The translations under genes were made by a program, and so were the position numbers. Below the pieces are notes generated by a model. It made no database searches. It saw nothing but the letters and a program-made list of their open reading frames with translations, and had not been told where the DNA came from. A stretch of DNA of 64,000 bases from Acidobacteriota bacterium (GTDB taxonomy: Bacteria; Acidobacteriota; Blastocatellia; Pyrinomonadales; Pyrinomonadaceae): contig JAEWBM010000029.1 in NCBI GenBank assembly GCA_023391155.1, positions 16,392 through 80,391 on the forward strand, written 5' to 3'. Numbering within the stretch: position 1 is the first letter of the stretch; each line of letters opens with the position of its first letter. Below, in pieces: positions 52,083-61,369 of this stretch.

Positions 52083-53417
52083 ATGAACTGCCCCGTATGC
52101 AAGCGTGAGCTAGCACCCTCTCTTTCTATTTGCTTTACCTGCGGAGCAATGGTCCATGACACCGTGCGTGAGGAACTCGAGACCAAGATCGGCCGCGGTT
52201 CCGGCCCGTTCATGCCAAAAGCCGAAACGGCCTCAGGCCCCTTGGACGATCTGGACATCCCGCCGATGCCCGCCGAGACGTTTTCGCCCGCTCCGGTTGT
52301 CGTCGCAGCGGCGCCGGCTCCCGCACCAAAACCACCGACAATGAATCTGCCCCCGAAAAAAACAAGTCCGACGCTGGTCGATTTCCAGCCACGCAGCGCG
52401 ACGCTGCCGGATTGGCGTCTTCAGTTACAGAATGCCGTTCGCCAGCGTGCCCTCGGCACCGTTAAGGAAACGGCCGAGGCCCCGGCGGTCGCCACCGTCC
52501 CGCCTCCGCCGCCCGCCCGCGAGACAAAGAGCCGCACTGCCGAGCTTCGCGAACTCGCTGCCCAACACCCGAACGAGACGGTCTCAAATGCGCTTCGACG
52601 GATAGAGGCATCGCGCCGAGCCTTTAACCCCCAAGCGGAACGCAACCGGGCCGTCGCAAAGGCGGCGAAGGAACGCAGTTTCCCGTTTGATGTCGTTAGC
52701 CGTGCGGCGGAGGGGCCCGTCCGTACCGCCCCCGCACCTGCGATACCGGCACCCAAACCCAAGTTGGTATCGCCGCTCCGCATCGAAAAAAAGGCGTACG
52801 ACACCAACAAGCTGCCGCCCCTTGCGGAACCGCAGACGATCGACACCGAGGTTGAAGAGCCCTCAACACCTTTGATGGAGTCCGTCGCTGAGCCGCCGGC
52901 TCCAATCGCAAAAGCTCCGCGAAAGCTCGAAATGGTGATCGACGATCTTGCGCCCGCTCCCGCCTTCGAAACGGAACTCCCAGAACCTGAGCCCGTCGAC
53001 GAATACGACGACCTGCCGCCGCTCTCAATGCGGTTCGGCGCCGGATTTTTTGACCTCGTTATCGGCGCCGCCGGGACGATGATCATCGTTTCGCCGTTTC
53101 TGCTCGGCGGCGGCGAATGGCTTTCGCTCTCGGGCGTGCTGGCGTTTATCGCGGCCCTCTCGATCTTCCAGTTCCTTTACCTCACCGCCTCGCTGGGCTT
53201 TTGGGGTAAGACTTTCGGAATGCGGATCTTTTCGCTCGAGCTGATTGACGCCGAACAGAATGCCTACCCGACCGTCCACCAGGCGGCGGTAAATTCTGCG
53301 GTCTATCTGCTCTCGATCGCCTTCGCCGGAGCCGGTTTCCTGACCATGCTCTACAACGAAGAGAAACGGGCATTTCACGACATAGTTTCGGGCACGCTTC
53401 TCATCCGCGATATCTAG
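52083..53417 (+). CDS. Zinc-ribbon / RDD-family membrane protein
   Basis: 444 residues from the ATG at 52083 (MNCPVCKREL), which puts the zinc ribbon CPVC...CFTCG at the very N-terminus; the frame is open from 52029. A long Pro/Ala-rich disordered linker (about 45-315) follows. The RDD domain then begins at about 320 (PLSMRFGAGFFDLVIGAAGTM, with the family's Arg and Asp), with three to four membrane helices and the second signature GKTFGMRIFSLELID. RDD proteins are poorly understood; some affect cation tolerance. Confidence 0.85.
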   Translation: MNCPVCKRELAPSLSICFTCGAMVHDTVREELETKIGRGSGPFMPKAETASGPLDDLDIPPMPAETFSPAPVVVAAAPAPAPKPPTMNLPPKKTSPTLVDFQPRSATLPDWRLQLQNAVRQRALGTVKETAEAPAVATVPPPPPARETKSRTAELRELAAQHPNETVSNALRRIEASRRAFNPQAERNRAVAKAAKERSFPFDVVSRAAEGPVRTAPAPAIPAPKPKLVSPLRIEKKAYDTNKLPPLAEPQTIDTEVEEPSTPLMESVAEPPAPIAKAPRKLEMVIDDLAPAPAFETELPEPEPVDEYDDLPPLSMRFGAGFFDLVIGAAGTMIIVSPFLLGGGEWLSLSGVLAFIAALSIFQFLYLTASLGFWGKTFGMRIFSLELIDAEQNAYPTVHQAAVNSAVYLLSIAFAGAGFLTMLYNEEKRAFHDIVSGTLLIRDI

Positions 53418-53495
53418 GCCCGGCACTAACCCAAGGTCCAACGCCCGCCGACGCGAGCGTTGGACTTTTTCGCCCCCCACCCTAAACTATCCACA

Positions 53496-54950
53496 ATGGA
53501 CAGGTTACTGATCGAAAGGGTCGCCGACGAAATGCGCCCGCTCCTCACCGGCACCCGCTTCGGCCGCGCCTTCCAAACCTCCCGCTTCGAATTCTTTTTC
53601 GACCTCCGCCTACCCTCCGGAAATTACTTGTTCGTAAGCATCGAGCCCGCCGCCCCACGCGTTTACCTCGCCCGCCGAAGGCTAAAAGATCTGGAACGCG
53701 CTGCACTCCCGCCGACCCCGTTCATTCTTCAGCTCCGCTCTAACCTCGCCAACGCGGAACTCACCGACGTCGCCGTTGTTGAGGGCGAACGGGTACTGAA
53801 TCTCAGCTTCGCTTCGTTGGACCAGGCCGGCCGCGCGGTCAACGCCGGCCTGGTGATCCAACTCACAGGCCGTTCCGCAAACCTATTTCTGACAGACAGC
53901 GAAGATCGGATCGTCGCAACAGCCCGTTCGAACGAGGGAACCGGCCAGCAGATCGACGATGTGTTCGCCCCACCGCCGCGGCCGGCCGACTTCAGGGAAG
54001 CTCCGCCCTCGGCCTTGCCGGCGATCCCGGCCGGGGAAACGCTTTCGGAATGGCTCGACCGCGAGCACCTCGCCGAGGCTCAGAAGCGGGAGTTCCAAAC
54101 GCTTGTACAAAACGCGCGTGGCCAGCTTCGGGCCGAGATAGCCAAACGCAAAAAACTCCTCGCAAATCTCGAAAGCGATCTCACGGGCCACGGCGAACCC
54201 GAGAGATGGAAGCGTTTCGGCGACCTCTTGCTTGCCGCCGCCGGTACTGCGGAAAATGTTGACGGCAAGTTCAAGGTCGTTGACCTTTATGACCCAGATC
54301 AGGCGGAGATCGAGATCGAGGCCGAGGTAAACCAGTCGGTCACCGAAGCCGCGGAGAGCTATTTTCGGAAATATACAAAAGCTCGCAATGCGGCAAAAGA
54401 GATCTCCGAACGGATCGGCCAGGTAGATAAAGAACTGCAGGCCCTTGAGAAACGAAGTGAGAAACTCGAGAAAGCCATATCCGCCGAGGATGAAGATCAG
54501 ATCCGCCAGTACGTGTCGACAAAAAAGACGAGACCGACGAATGCAGGCAATCGCCGGGCGCCGGCGGAAACAGCATCGTTCGCTCGCTCGTTTACGTCCT
54601 CGGACGGTTTCGAGATACTCGTTGGTAAGAAGGCGAAAGACAACGACCAATTGACGTTTCGTGCCGCCAAATCACTGGACACGTGGATGCACGCCGCCGA
54701 CTATCCGGGCTCGCATGTCGTCATTAGAAATCCGGCTCGGCGAGAAATACCGCAGCGTACCCTGCTCGAGGCTGCGAAGCTTGCAGCTTTTTATAGTCAG
54801 GGGAAAAAGCAGGTAAAGGCGGCCGTGCATTACACCGAGAAAAAGCACGTAAATAAGCCCCGGGGCGCCGCACCGGGGCTAGTTAGTCTGTCAAAATTTA
54901 AGACGCTGCTGGTCGAACCTTCGTTTCCGGAACTGCCGGATGCCAACTAA
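53496..54950 (+). CDS. rqcH: NFACT-family ribosome quality control protein (RqcH-like)
   Basis: 484 residues from the ATG at 53496 (MDRLLIERVADEMRPLL). The NFACT-N domain (about 1-130) has the pattern FILQLRSNLANAELTDVAVVEGERVL. A coiled-coil middle region (KEISERIGQVDKELQALEKR) and the NFACT-R domain (SSDGFEILVGKKAKDNDQLTF, WMHAADYPGSHVVIR, GAAPGLVSLSKFKTLLVEP) follow. RqcH-type proteins tag stalled nascent chains with Ala on 50S subunits. It is about 80 residues shorter than the Bacillus protein, so the helix-hairpin part is reduced. It converges with the TlpA-like gene, overlapping by 4 bases. Confidence 0.88.
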   Translation: MDRLLIERVADEMRPLLTGTRFGRAFQTSRFEFFFDLRLPSGNYLFVSIEPAAPRVYLARRRLKDLERAALPPTPFILQLRSNLANAELTDVAVVEGERVLNLSFASLDQAGRAVNAGLVIQLTGRSANLFLTDSEDRIVATARSNEGTGQQIDDVFAPPPRPADFREAPPSALPAIPAGETLSEWLDREHLAEAQKREFQTLVQNARGQLRAEIAKRKKLLANLESDLTGHGEPERWKRFGDLLLAAAGTAENVDGKFKVVDLYDPDQAEIEIEAEVNQSVTEAAESYFRKYTKARNAAKEISERIGQVDKELQALEKRSEKLEKAISAEDEDQIRQYVSTKKTRPTNAGNRRAPAETASFARSFTSSDGFEILVGKKAKDNDQLTFRAAKSLDTWMHAADYPGSHVVIRNPARREIPQRTLLEAAKLAAFYSQGKKQVKAAVHYTEKKHVNKPRGAAPGLVSLSKFKTLLVEPSFPELPDAN

Positions 54951-55618
54951 TTCGCCACTGATTTTTCGGCCCCACTGTCAGATTCCGTCGCCGACTTTCC
55001 GTCATCTGCGGGGGCTGCGGATCGCGGAGACTCAACCGGAGTGGGCAGCCCATCGACGACCTTTGCGACATTCTCTTTCATCTTTGCTATCTCGCGCGGT
55101 GCCGCTCCGCGAAAGACGCCGCGAAGGTTTCCCTCACGGTCGATCAGAAAACTCTGCGGTATCGCCTCGCTGCGGCTGAGCCGCATCATGGACATGATCA
55201 TATCTTCATTGCCCCACGTGATGGTGTAGTTGAGGTTCATCTCGGCGACGAAGTCACGAACCATGTCTTCGGGTTCATCATCAACGTTGAGGCCGACCAC
55301 CTCAAACCCCTTGGGGCCGTGCTCGTTCTGCATCTTAATAAGCTCGGGCATTTCCTCTCGGCAGGGGCCGCACCAGGTCGCCCACATATTCACTAGCACT
55401 ACCTTGCCTTTTCGCTGCGCGACCGTCGAGGTCGACCCATCCAGGTGACGCATCTCGGCGTTTGCCGCTTCAGAATTGAATGGCGGATACTCTGAGGACG
55501 CCGCAGTTCCGGAGGAGTTTGCGGGTATACTTTCCGCGGAGCCGCCGCAACCTGTTAACGCGGAGAACGCCAGAGTAAATATGGCTAGGTATGCCAAGTT
55601 CTTAATAACTTCCCTCAT
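54947..55618 (-). CDS. TlpA/ResA-like thioredoxin-fold lipoprotein
   Basis: 223 residues. A signal segment with lipobox (LAIFTLAFSALTGCGG) precedes a thioredoxin fold carrying the redox motif WATWCGPCREEMPEL and the cis-Pro region EAIPQSFLIDREGNLRGVF. The C-terminal tail is acidic and Ser-rich. It would reduce or isomerise disulfides outside the cytoplasm, for example in cytochrome c maturation. It starts 4 bases after the FHA-ABC transporter gene, so the two are co-transcribed. Confidence 0.88.
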   Translation of the reverse strand: MREVIKNLAYLAIFTLAFSALTGCGGSAESIPANSSGTAASSEYPPFNSEAANAEMRHLDGSTSTVAQRKGKVVLVNMWATWCGPCREEMPELIKMQNEHGPKGFEVVGLNVDDEPEDMVRDFVAEMNLNYTITWGNEDMIMSMMRLSRSEAIPQSFLIDREGNLRGVFRGAAPREIAKMKENVAKVVDGLPTPVESPRSAAPADDGKSATESDSGAEKSVAN

Positions 55619-55622
55619 TATT

Positions 55623-58600
55623 TCAGACCCGATCCTTGATCTTTAGCACGATCAAAATTGCCAAAACCAACATTCCAAACATTAGCATCAATACCAGTTG
55701 GTTTAAAACCTCATTCATCCATGGATGGAGAAACGTAACGTAGCCGGAAAGGTCCTCCGGGATCTTCTTGACCTCCGGAACAGCGAGCCGGTCCTCGCCG
55801 GTCTCAGGGTCCTGCATTTGGGCACCACCCATCCTCTTATAATCTTCGAGGTCGCGTTGTGCCCGTTTTAGGATCCGTTCATTTTCACTTTCAATGAAAC
55901 GATACAGCCCGAGACCCTTTGTGGGACCGCTATTATCGGCCCCTTCGGCTTCGAGTGTGTCGAGCGTTGAAAATCGCTTCATGGTGTCAAATGACCATGC
56001 GGACGGCATTGTCAGGCCGATCAACCTGTTCGCCCCCTCGGGCACCCCGACCAATCCCGAAAACAAGATCTGCGGGATCAGGATCAACGGTACGAGGCTT
56101 GTGGCCATCTCTGAGGTCCGCACCAAGGCAGACACTAAGAGCCCCAATGCGACCCCCACTCCCGCCGTAAATAACATCGCCCAAAGCTGAGGGATGCCGC
56201 CATATTCACCCGGCATCGCCATAAGGCCCGTGAGATCAAAAAACTTGAGCGGAAGAAAAAGCAGAAGACACTGAATCGCAACGATGAAGCTGAGCACGAA
56301 AAGCTTTGACCCGACATAAGGGAGAATGCCCAGATTGAACATCCGCTCACGCTTATAGACAGGCCGCTCACGGACGATCTCTCTCGCCGCGACCGTCGTT
56401 CCAAACCACACCGCGACAAGGGCAACGACGAAATATACAAAATCCCGGGGCTTGTCATCGCCCATTACGAGAAAGGTGAGCAAGGCGATCGCGGGTGCTT
56501 GGGCCAACAAAATGAAAAGGTTCAGTTTGTCGCGGAGAAGCACCTGGAGGTAACGTTGGGATAATGTGCTCCACTGTCGAATGGCCCCGAATATACCAAG
56601 TCGGCGCCGTTTTTGAAGGCCGGAGTGCTTGAGTTCACCTAATTCCTTGAGCGGCCGCTCGATCAGTTCCCGGTGTTCTGACGTCGCTCGAAATCGTTTC
56701 TTCCAATCCTCGGCGATAGACTCAACGACCTTGGCCCGTGCAGGCTCGCCGTGTTCGGCCACGCCCTTCTCGACGGGCTCCTCCAATTTCTTGAAAAGCT
56801 GGGTGAAATTTTCAGCGCCGAAGTGCTTGAGGGCATCGCTCGGCGGCCCGTAATAAACAAGCTTGCCGCGCATCAGAATGACGATCTTGTCAAAAAGCGA
56901 TACGTTCTCCATCGCGTGTGTCGTCATTATCACAGTTCGGCCGGATTCCGCGATCTGCTTGAAGAGCCGCATGATCCGGTCCTCGGTGACCGGATCGAGG
57001 CCCGATGTCGGTTCGTCAAGATAGATGACAGAAGGTTTTGTGATCAGCTCAACGGCGATCGATACTCGTTTGCGCTGGCCCCCGGAAAGCCGATTGACGG
57101 GTACGTTCTTTCGTTCTGTTAACCCCGTGACGTCCAGAACCTCATCGATGATCTTAGTGATCTCGGCCCGCGACACGTCACGCGACAGCCTTAGCTTCGC
57201 GACATAATAAAGCGTGCGGTAAACGGTAAGCTCGCGGTGGATGATATCGTCCTGCGGCACGTAGCCGATCGCTTGTTTCAGCGAATCGAAATGCCGGTAT
57301 AGATCGAGATTATTAACTAGAACGTTCCCGGCCCCTGCGGGACGCACACCGTTGAGTGCCTCTATGAGTGAGGATTTGCCTGCGCCCGAGGGGCCGATCA
57401 GCCCCACGAACTCATTTGGAGCGATCGAGAGTGAGATGTCGTCCAAGAGCTTGAGGCGGCCCCCGCGGATCTTAACTTCGGACGTCAAACGGACCGCGTC
57501 GACACGGGTTTTAGATCGGGTATCGAAAACCGCGATCGCTCCCGACGGATCGAGCCGCAAGAGAAAGGCCCCGATCTGGACGGAATCGGCCGGCCCGATC
57601 ACACTGCGGGATACGCGGTTGCCGTTGATGAAAATGCCGTTCGTGGACCCGAGATCTTCGACCAGAACTTCTGCTCCGGACTGCGTGAAGCGAGCGTGGC
57701 GGTTCGAGATCTGAAGGCCGTCGAGCGATATCTCACACTTTTCGGAACGGCCGACGGTGAGAATGCCGCTGCCCGTGAATGGAACGGTCATCAGCAGCTG
57801 AGGCTCGCCTGCGGTATCGCGAGCGGTGCGAAGGCCCGACGCATCAAGCCGAGCGACGATCGTCTTTTGCGATATCTCCGATGCGGGCCCCTCTTCGGAA
57901 ACCGGTCGGGCAAGGCCCGGAGCGTTAAATTTTAGAACCGGGCCGCCCATCCCCAGCTGGATCTCATCAGCGTTGTAAAGCTCAGTCGCGGCAGTTATTC
58001 GTTGGCCGTTGACCAGCGTGCCGTTAAAGCTGTTGTTATCTGTAATGAAGTATCCGGAATCGCCCGGACGGATCTCGGCATGTCTTCGCGAGACCATACC
58101 GGCCCCTTCTTCGATCAGGACCTCGCAGGAAGGGTCACGGCCAAGCCAGACGTCTCGCCCCGTCACGGCAACTGGCGGCCGCGGTGCGCCACCCTGAAAA
58201 ATAAGAGTCGCCGCGGGCAGTTTAGGCACCGCCGGAGCGGGAGGCACGTCGGGCACGGGCGGTCGAACGGCCGAGTTGGGTTGGCTGGCCGCCGGGGGCG
58301 ATGGAACCCCGGCTCCGCCGTTGTCGACATCGAACCAGACGACCTTGATGATCGGCCCGTCCATGCCGAGCTGGATTGCGCTGCCGACTGGGAGCGGCAT
58401 CGCCCTCTCCATTTTGCGGCCGTTCAAATAAGTTCCAAAGCTCGAGCCCAGATCGGCGATCATCCACTCGCCCGCGTGAAAACGGATCTCAGCGTGACGG
58501 CGGGAGACCATTGGAAACCGTGTCTTGTCAAAGACGATATCGCAGGCGTCATCGCGACCTATCACGACAGAGCCTTGGGTGAACGACATCTCCGGCCCTA

Positions 58601-58637
58601 GCCGGCCGCCTTGGTCTTCCGCAAGTGTAATATTCAT
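55623..58637 (-). CDS. ABCG-type ABC exporter fused to three FHA domains
   Basis: 1004 residues. Three FHA domains are visible, each with the phosphothreonine-binding Gly-Arg, Ser-x-x-His and Asn motifs: about 25-77 (VIGRDDACDIV, SRRHAEI, GSSFGTYLNG), 165-216 (GRDPSCEVLI, SRRHAEI, NSFNGTLVNG) and 293-342 (VGRSEKCEI, SNRHARF, GSTNGIFING). The ATPase follows (Walker A GPSGAGKSSLIEAL near 412; LSGGQRKRVSIAVEL near 517; DEPTSGLDP), then an ABC-2 permease with six helices (about 700-1000). The FHA domains suggest control by Ser/Thr phosphorylation, perhaps by the kinase at 61370. Confidence 0.92.
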   Translation of the reverse strand: MNITLAEDQGGRLGPEMSFTQGSVVIGRDDACDIVFDKTRFPMVSRRHAEIRFHAGEWMIADLGSSFGTYLNGRKMERAMPLPVGSAIQLGMDGPIIKVVWFDVDNGGAGVPSPPAASQPNSAVRPPVPDVPPAPAVPKLPAATLIFQGGAPRPPVAVTGRDVWLGRDPSCEVLIEEGAGMVSRRHAEIRPGDSGYFITDNNSFNGTLVNGQRITAATELYNADEIQLGMGGPVLKFNAPGLARPVSEEGPASEISQKTIVARLDASGLRTARDTAGEPQLLMTVPFTGSGILTVGRSEKCEISLDGLQISNRHARFTQSGAEVLVEDLGSTNGIFINGNRVSRSVIGPADSVQIGAFLLRLDPSGAIAVFDTRSKTRVDAVRLTSEVKIRGGRLKLLDDISLSIAPNEFVGLIGPSGAGKSSLIEALNGVRPAGAGNVLVNNLDLYRHFDSLKQAIGYVPQDDIIHRELTVYRTLYYVAKLRLSRDVSRAEITKIIDEVLDVTGLTERKNVPVNRLSGGQRKRVSIAVELITKPSVIYLDEPTSGLDPVTEDRIMRLFKQIAESGRTVIMTTHAMENVSLFDKIVILMRGKLVYYGPPSDALKHFGAENFTQLFKKLEEPVEKGVAEHGEPARAKVVESIAEDWKKRFRATSEHRELIERPLKELGELKHSGLQKRRRLGIFGAIRQWSTLSQRYLQVLLRDKLNLFILLAQAPAIALLTFLVMGDDKPRDFVYFVVALVAVWFGTTVAAREIVRERPVYKRERMFNLGILPYVGSKLFVLSFIVAIQCLLLFLPLKFFDLTGLMAMPGEYGGIPQLWAMLFTAGVGVALGLLVSALVRTSEMATSLVPLILIPQILFSGLVGVPEGANRLIGLTMPSAWSFDTMKRFSTLDTLEAEGADNSGPTKGLGLYRFIESENERILKRAQRDLEDYKRMGGAQMQDPETGEDRLAVPEVKKIPEDLSGYVTFLHPWMNEVLNQLVLMLMFGMLVLAILIVLKIKDRV

Positions 58638-58907
58638 TTAGGTTGAGGCGTTTGTCAGCCTATAGATTTTAGCCTAATTCCTCTCGGAGCAAAAAGGCGA
58701 CGCAGTGGGGAGAACTTCCCCGGCCGCGGCAATGAAAGGGGCGATCTTCCCCTTACGAAGCAAGCGAATGTTTAACGTCGGTCGGTGTAACTTGTTCTCA
58801 ACACTGCTCTTACGACTTTCTCGTAAACACAGGTTTGAGGGCACGGCTCTTGCAGTTAACGAGAATCCTAACGGACGTGTGCATTATTGACGTCCTAAAG
58901 ATCAATA

Positions 58908-60290
58908 ATGGAGATCAACGTCGCAACAAACCCCGCAAATTATCCCGCAGCCGCCTCTGTCGTCAGCAGTGAGGGTTTTTCAACCGAGGAAATGCTCCCC
59001 CGCATCCTAATAGTCGACGATTCGGTGGTCGTTCGCCGATCTTTCTCAAAAATTCTTTCCTCCGGGTATGACTGTATCGAAGCAGAATCTGCTATCGAAG
59101 CTCTTACGCGTTTGCGAGAATCGCATTTCGATCTGGTCATCACCGATATTATGATGCCCGGGCTTTCCGGGATCGAATTGTTGAGAAAAGTTATCGAGAC
59201 CTATCCGGAAACAGCGGTCCTGGTTGTCTCCGGCGTAGATCGACCGCAACGGGCTCTCGACGCGGTTCGACTAGGTGCGTTCGATTATTTGATCAAGCCG
59301 TGCGATCCCGCCGTTCTGCAGCTCACTGTCGAACGTGCCCTTGAAAGACGTACGCTGATCGAGAACGCAAAACGATACAAGCAAGATCTCGAGGACCGGA
59401 ATGAAGAATTGCTTCGCGGCAAACGACAGCTTGAACGACTGCAGGCTCAGATAGTCCACAGCGAAAAGATGGCCTCACTCGGACAGTTGGCCGCCGGCAT
59501 TGCTCACGAACTTAATAATCCGGTCGGTTTCGTTTATGGAAATCTTGAGTTGCTAGAGGCTTGCATCAAGGACCTGTTCAAATTGCTCAGATTCTATGAT
59601 AACCAGGAGCTGACCGGGGAGGTTGCCGCCGAAGCTGAGAGGATAAAGCAAGAGATCCGCTACGAACAGACCCTTTCAGACCTGTCATCGATCGTCTCTG
59701 ACTGCAGGGATGGTGCGGAACGGGTGCGGGACATCGTTCAGAACCTGCGAACGTTCTCTCGCCTGGACGAAGCAGAATTCAAAACAACCGATATTCACGA
59801 GGGTTTGGAGTCAACTATCCGGCTTCTCTCACGCTACTTCAGCGGTGGGAATGTTCGCCTTTTGCGGGATTACGGCGAACTACCCACCGTTGAGGCATTT
59901 GCCGCCCAGCTTAATCAGGTATGGGCCAATTTGTTGGTGAACGCCGCACAGGCAGTCTCGGCAAAGGGCGGCGAGGTCACGGTCAAGACATATACCGAGG
60001 ATGAGATGATCGTCGTTGCGGTAAGCGACAACGGCGTCGGGATCCCGCCAGATGTTCTCCCAGGAATATTTGACCCATTCTTTACCACAAAGGCTGTCGG
60101 TGACGGCACCGGCCTTGGACTTTCGATCTCGTTCGGAATAATCGAGCGGCACGGTGGGCGTATCGAAATGATCTCGAAGCCGGGTGCCGGCACGACGGCA
60201 TACGTCAAGGTGCCCAAGGTCGTACGGCCGAAACCGAATAACGGAATTGTTAGTGAATCCATTTCAGGGGAACCAAGCAATGCAATATAA
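58908..60290 (+). CDS. Receiver-histidine kinase hybrid protein
   Basis: 460 residues with no membrane segment. The N-terminal receiver has the acidic pair at 37-38, phospho-acceptor Asp80 (LVITDIMMPG) and Lys130. A coiled-coil linker leads to HisKA with phospho-accepting His200 (SLGQLAAGIAHELNNP), then the ATPase with N-box QVWANLLVNAAQAV, G1 VSDNGVGIP, F-box FDPFFTTK and G2 GDGTGLGLSISFG. Such receiver-first kinases relay signals from a cytoplasmic partner. It overlaps the next response-regulator gene by 11 bases. The 270-base gap upstream shows no clear site. Confidence 0.92.
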   Translation: MEINVATNPANYPAAASVVSSEGFSTEEMLPRILIVDDSVVVRRSFSKILSSGYDCIEAESAIEALTRLRESHFDLVITDIMMPGLSGIELLRKVIETYPETAVLVVSGVDRPQRALDAVRLGAFDYLIKPCDPAVLQLTVERALERRTLIENAKRYKQDLEDRNEELLRGKRQLERLQAQIVHSEKMASLGQLAAGIAHELNNPVGFVYGNLELLEACIKDLFKLLRFYDNQELTGEVAAEAERIKQEIRYEQTLSDLSSIVSDCRDGAERVRDIVQNLRTFSRLDEAEFKTTDIHEGLESTIRLLSRYFSGGNVRLLRDYGELPTVEAFAAQLNQVWANLLVNAAQAVSAKGGEVTVKTYTEDEMIVVAVSDNGVGIPPDVLPGIFDPFFTTKAVGDGTGLGLSISFGIIERHGGRIEMISKPGAGTTAYVKVPKVVRPKPNNGIVSESISGEPSNAI

Positions 60291-61302
60291 GATCCTATTT
60301 GTTGATGACGAATCGCCGAATCTTCGGCTGCTCGAGCGGCTGTTCCGTGACAGCTATCAACTTTTCACGGCTGAATCGGGAGCTCGAGCTTTGGAGATAT
60401 TGGCGGTTCACGATATCGCGGTGATCATTTCGGACCAAAGAATGCCGGAAATGACGGGTATCGATTTTCTTAAGAAAGCGGCGGAAATGAGGCCGCAAAC
60501 TGTCCGAATAATGCTGACCGGCTACACCGATGCGGAAGCGTTGGTCGAGGCTATCAACTCTGGTGTTGTTTACAAATATCTGACGAAGCCGTGGAACAAC
60601 GATGAACTGCGTAACACGGTGCGGCGAGCACTGCAGCATTATGAGACGATCAAAGGCCAGAGGCGTTTGCAGCTGCAGAACGAACGCCTTATGGCACGCA
60701 TCCGAGGAGCTCGACAGGGCCAGATACGGTTGATCTCAGAAATGCTCGACATCAAGGATCCGCGGGCACGAAGCTTTGCGGAAAAAGTCAGGAGCGCTGC
60801 GATCAGTATCGGCGAGAGTGCAGGATTGGAACGAGCCGAGCTGGAACCGCTAGGCGAGGCGGCGTTATTGAACGAAGCCGCTAATATTCGTATCCCGGCG
60901 AGGTTATTGAATGGAAAAAAGCCTGCAACCGAACCGGAGGCTCAAGTGTTGAAAGAGGGGTTTAACCTGGGAATGGCAATGCTTGAGGAACTCTCTGAGC
61001 TTGAGGCGGTTACGGGGACGATCCGATTTTCATACGAACGATACGACGGGACCGGTTTTCCGGCGGGGTTCAGCGGTGAACAGATACCGCTCGAGGCCCG
61101 CATCATAGCTATCGCCCGCGAATACTGCAACCGCGTTTACCCGCGGAACGGCGAAACACCGGAATCACACGAACAGGCGGTGCGGGCCCTTCGTGAGCTG
61201 GCAGGAACCCAGCTTGACCCGGAACTAGTGGATCTGTTCTGCAATCCCCATCATGGATTTCCAAAGACCCCGGCTGGCGTGCCCGGCTTCGTTTACGCCT
61301 AG
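60280..61302 (+). CDS. Response regulator with degenerate HD-GYP domain
   Basis: 340 residues from the ATG at 60280, with AGGGGAA upstream; the frame is open further 5'. The receiver has Asp52 (ISDQRMPEMTG) and Lys103 (LTKPW), like RpfG-type regulators. The C-terminal domain (about 150-290) aligns with HD-GYP phosphodiesterases: AALLNEAANI takes the place of A-L-L-H-D-I-G-K-I, and FSYERYDGTGFPAGFSGEQIPLEARIIAIA keeps DG-T-G-F-P but not the His-His pair. The metal-binding His and Asp are therefore gone, so c-di-GMP cleavage is not expected. It is probably a phosphorylation-controlled binding module paired with the kinase upstream. Confidence 0.85.
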   Translation: MQYKILFVDDESPNLRLLERLFRDSYQLFTAESGARALEILAVHDIAVIISDQRMPEMTGIDFLKKAAEMRPQTVRIMLTGYTDAEALVEAINSGVVYKYLTKPWNNDELRNTVRRALQHYETIKGQRRLQLQNERLMARIRGARQGQIRLISEMLDIKDPRARSFAEKVRSAAISIGESAGLERAELEPLGEAALLNEAANIRIPARLLNGKKPATEPEAQVLKEGFNLGMAMLEELSELEAVTGTIRFSYERYDGTGFPAGFSGEQIPLEARIIAIAREYCNRVYPRNGETPESHEQAVRALRELAGTQLDPELVDLFCNPHHGFPKTPAGVPGFVYA

Positions 61303-61316
61303 CACTCGCTAACCTC

Positions 61317-61354
61317 AAAAAAAGACCCGGCACGAACGCCGGGCCTTTTTTTTT
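61317..61354. terminator. Bidirectional intrinsic terminator
   Basis: CCCGGC (61326-61331) and GCCGGG (61338-61343) pair around ACGAAC, with an A run on the left and nine T on the right. It separates the convergent response-regulator gene and Ser/Thr kinase gene. Confidence 0.9.
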
Positions 61355-61369
61355 ACCGATCAGATAAGA

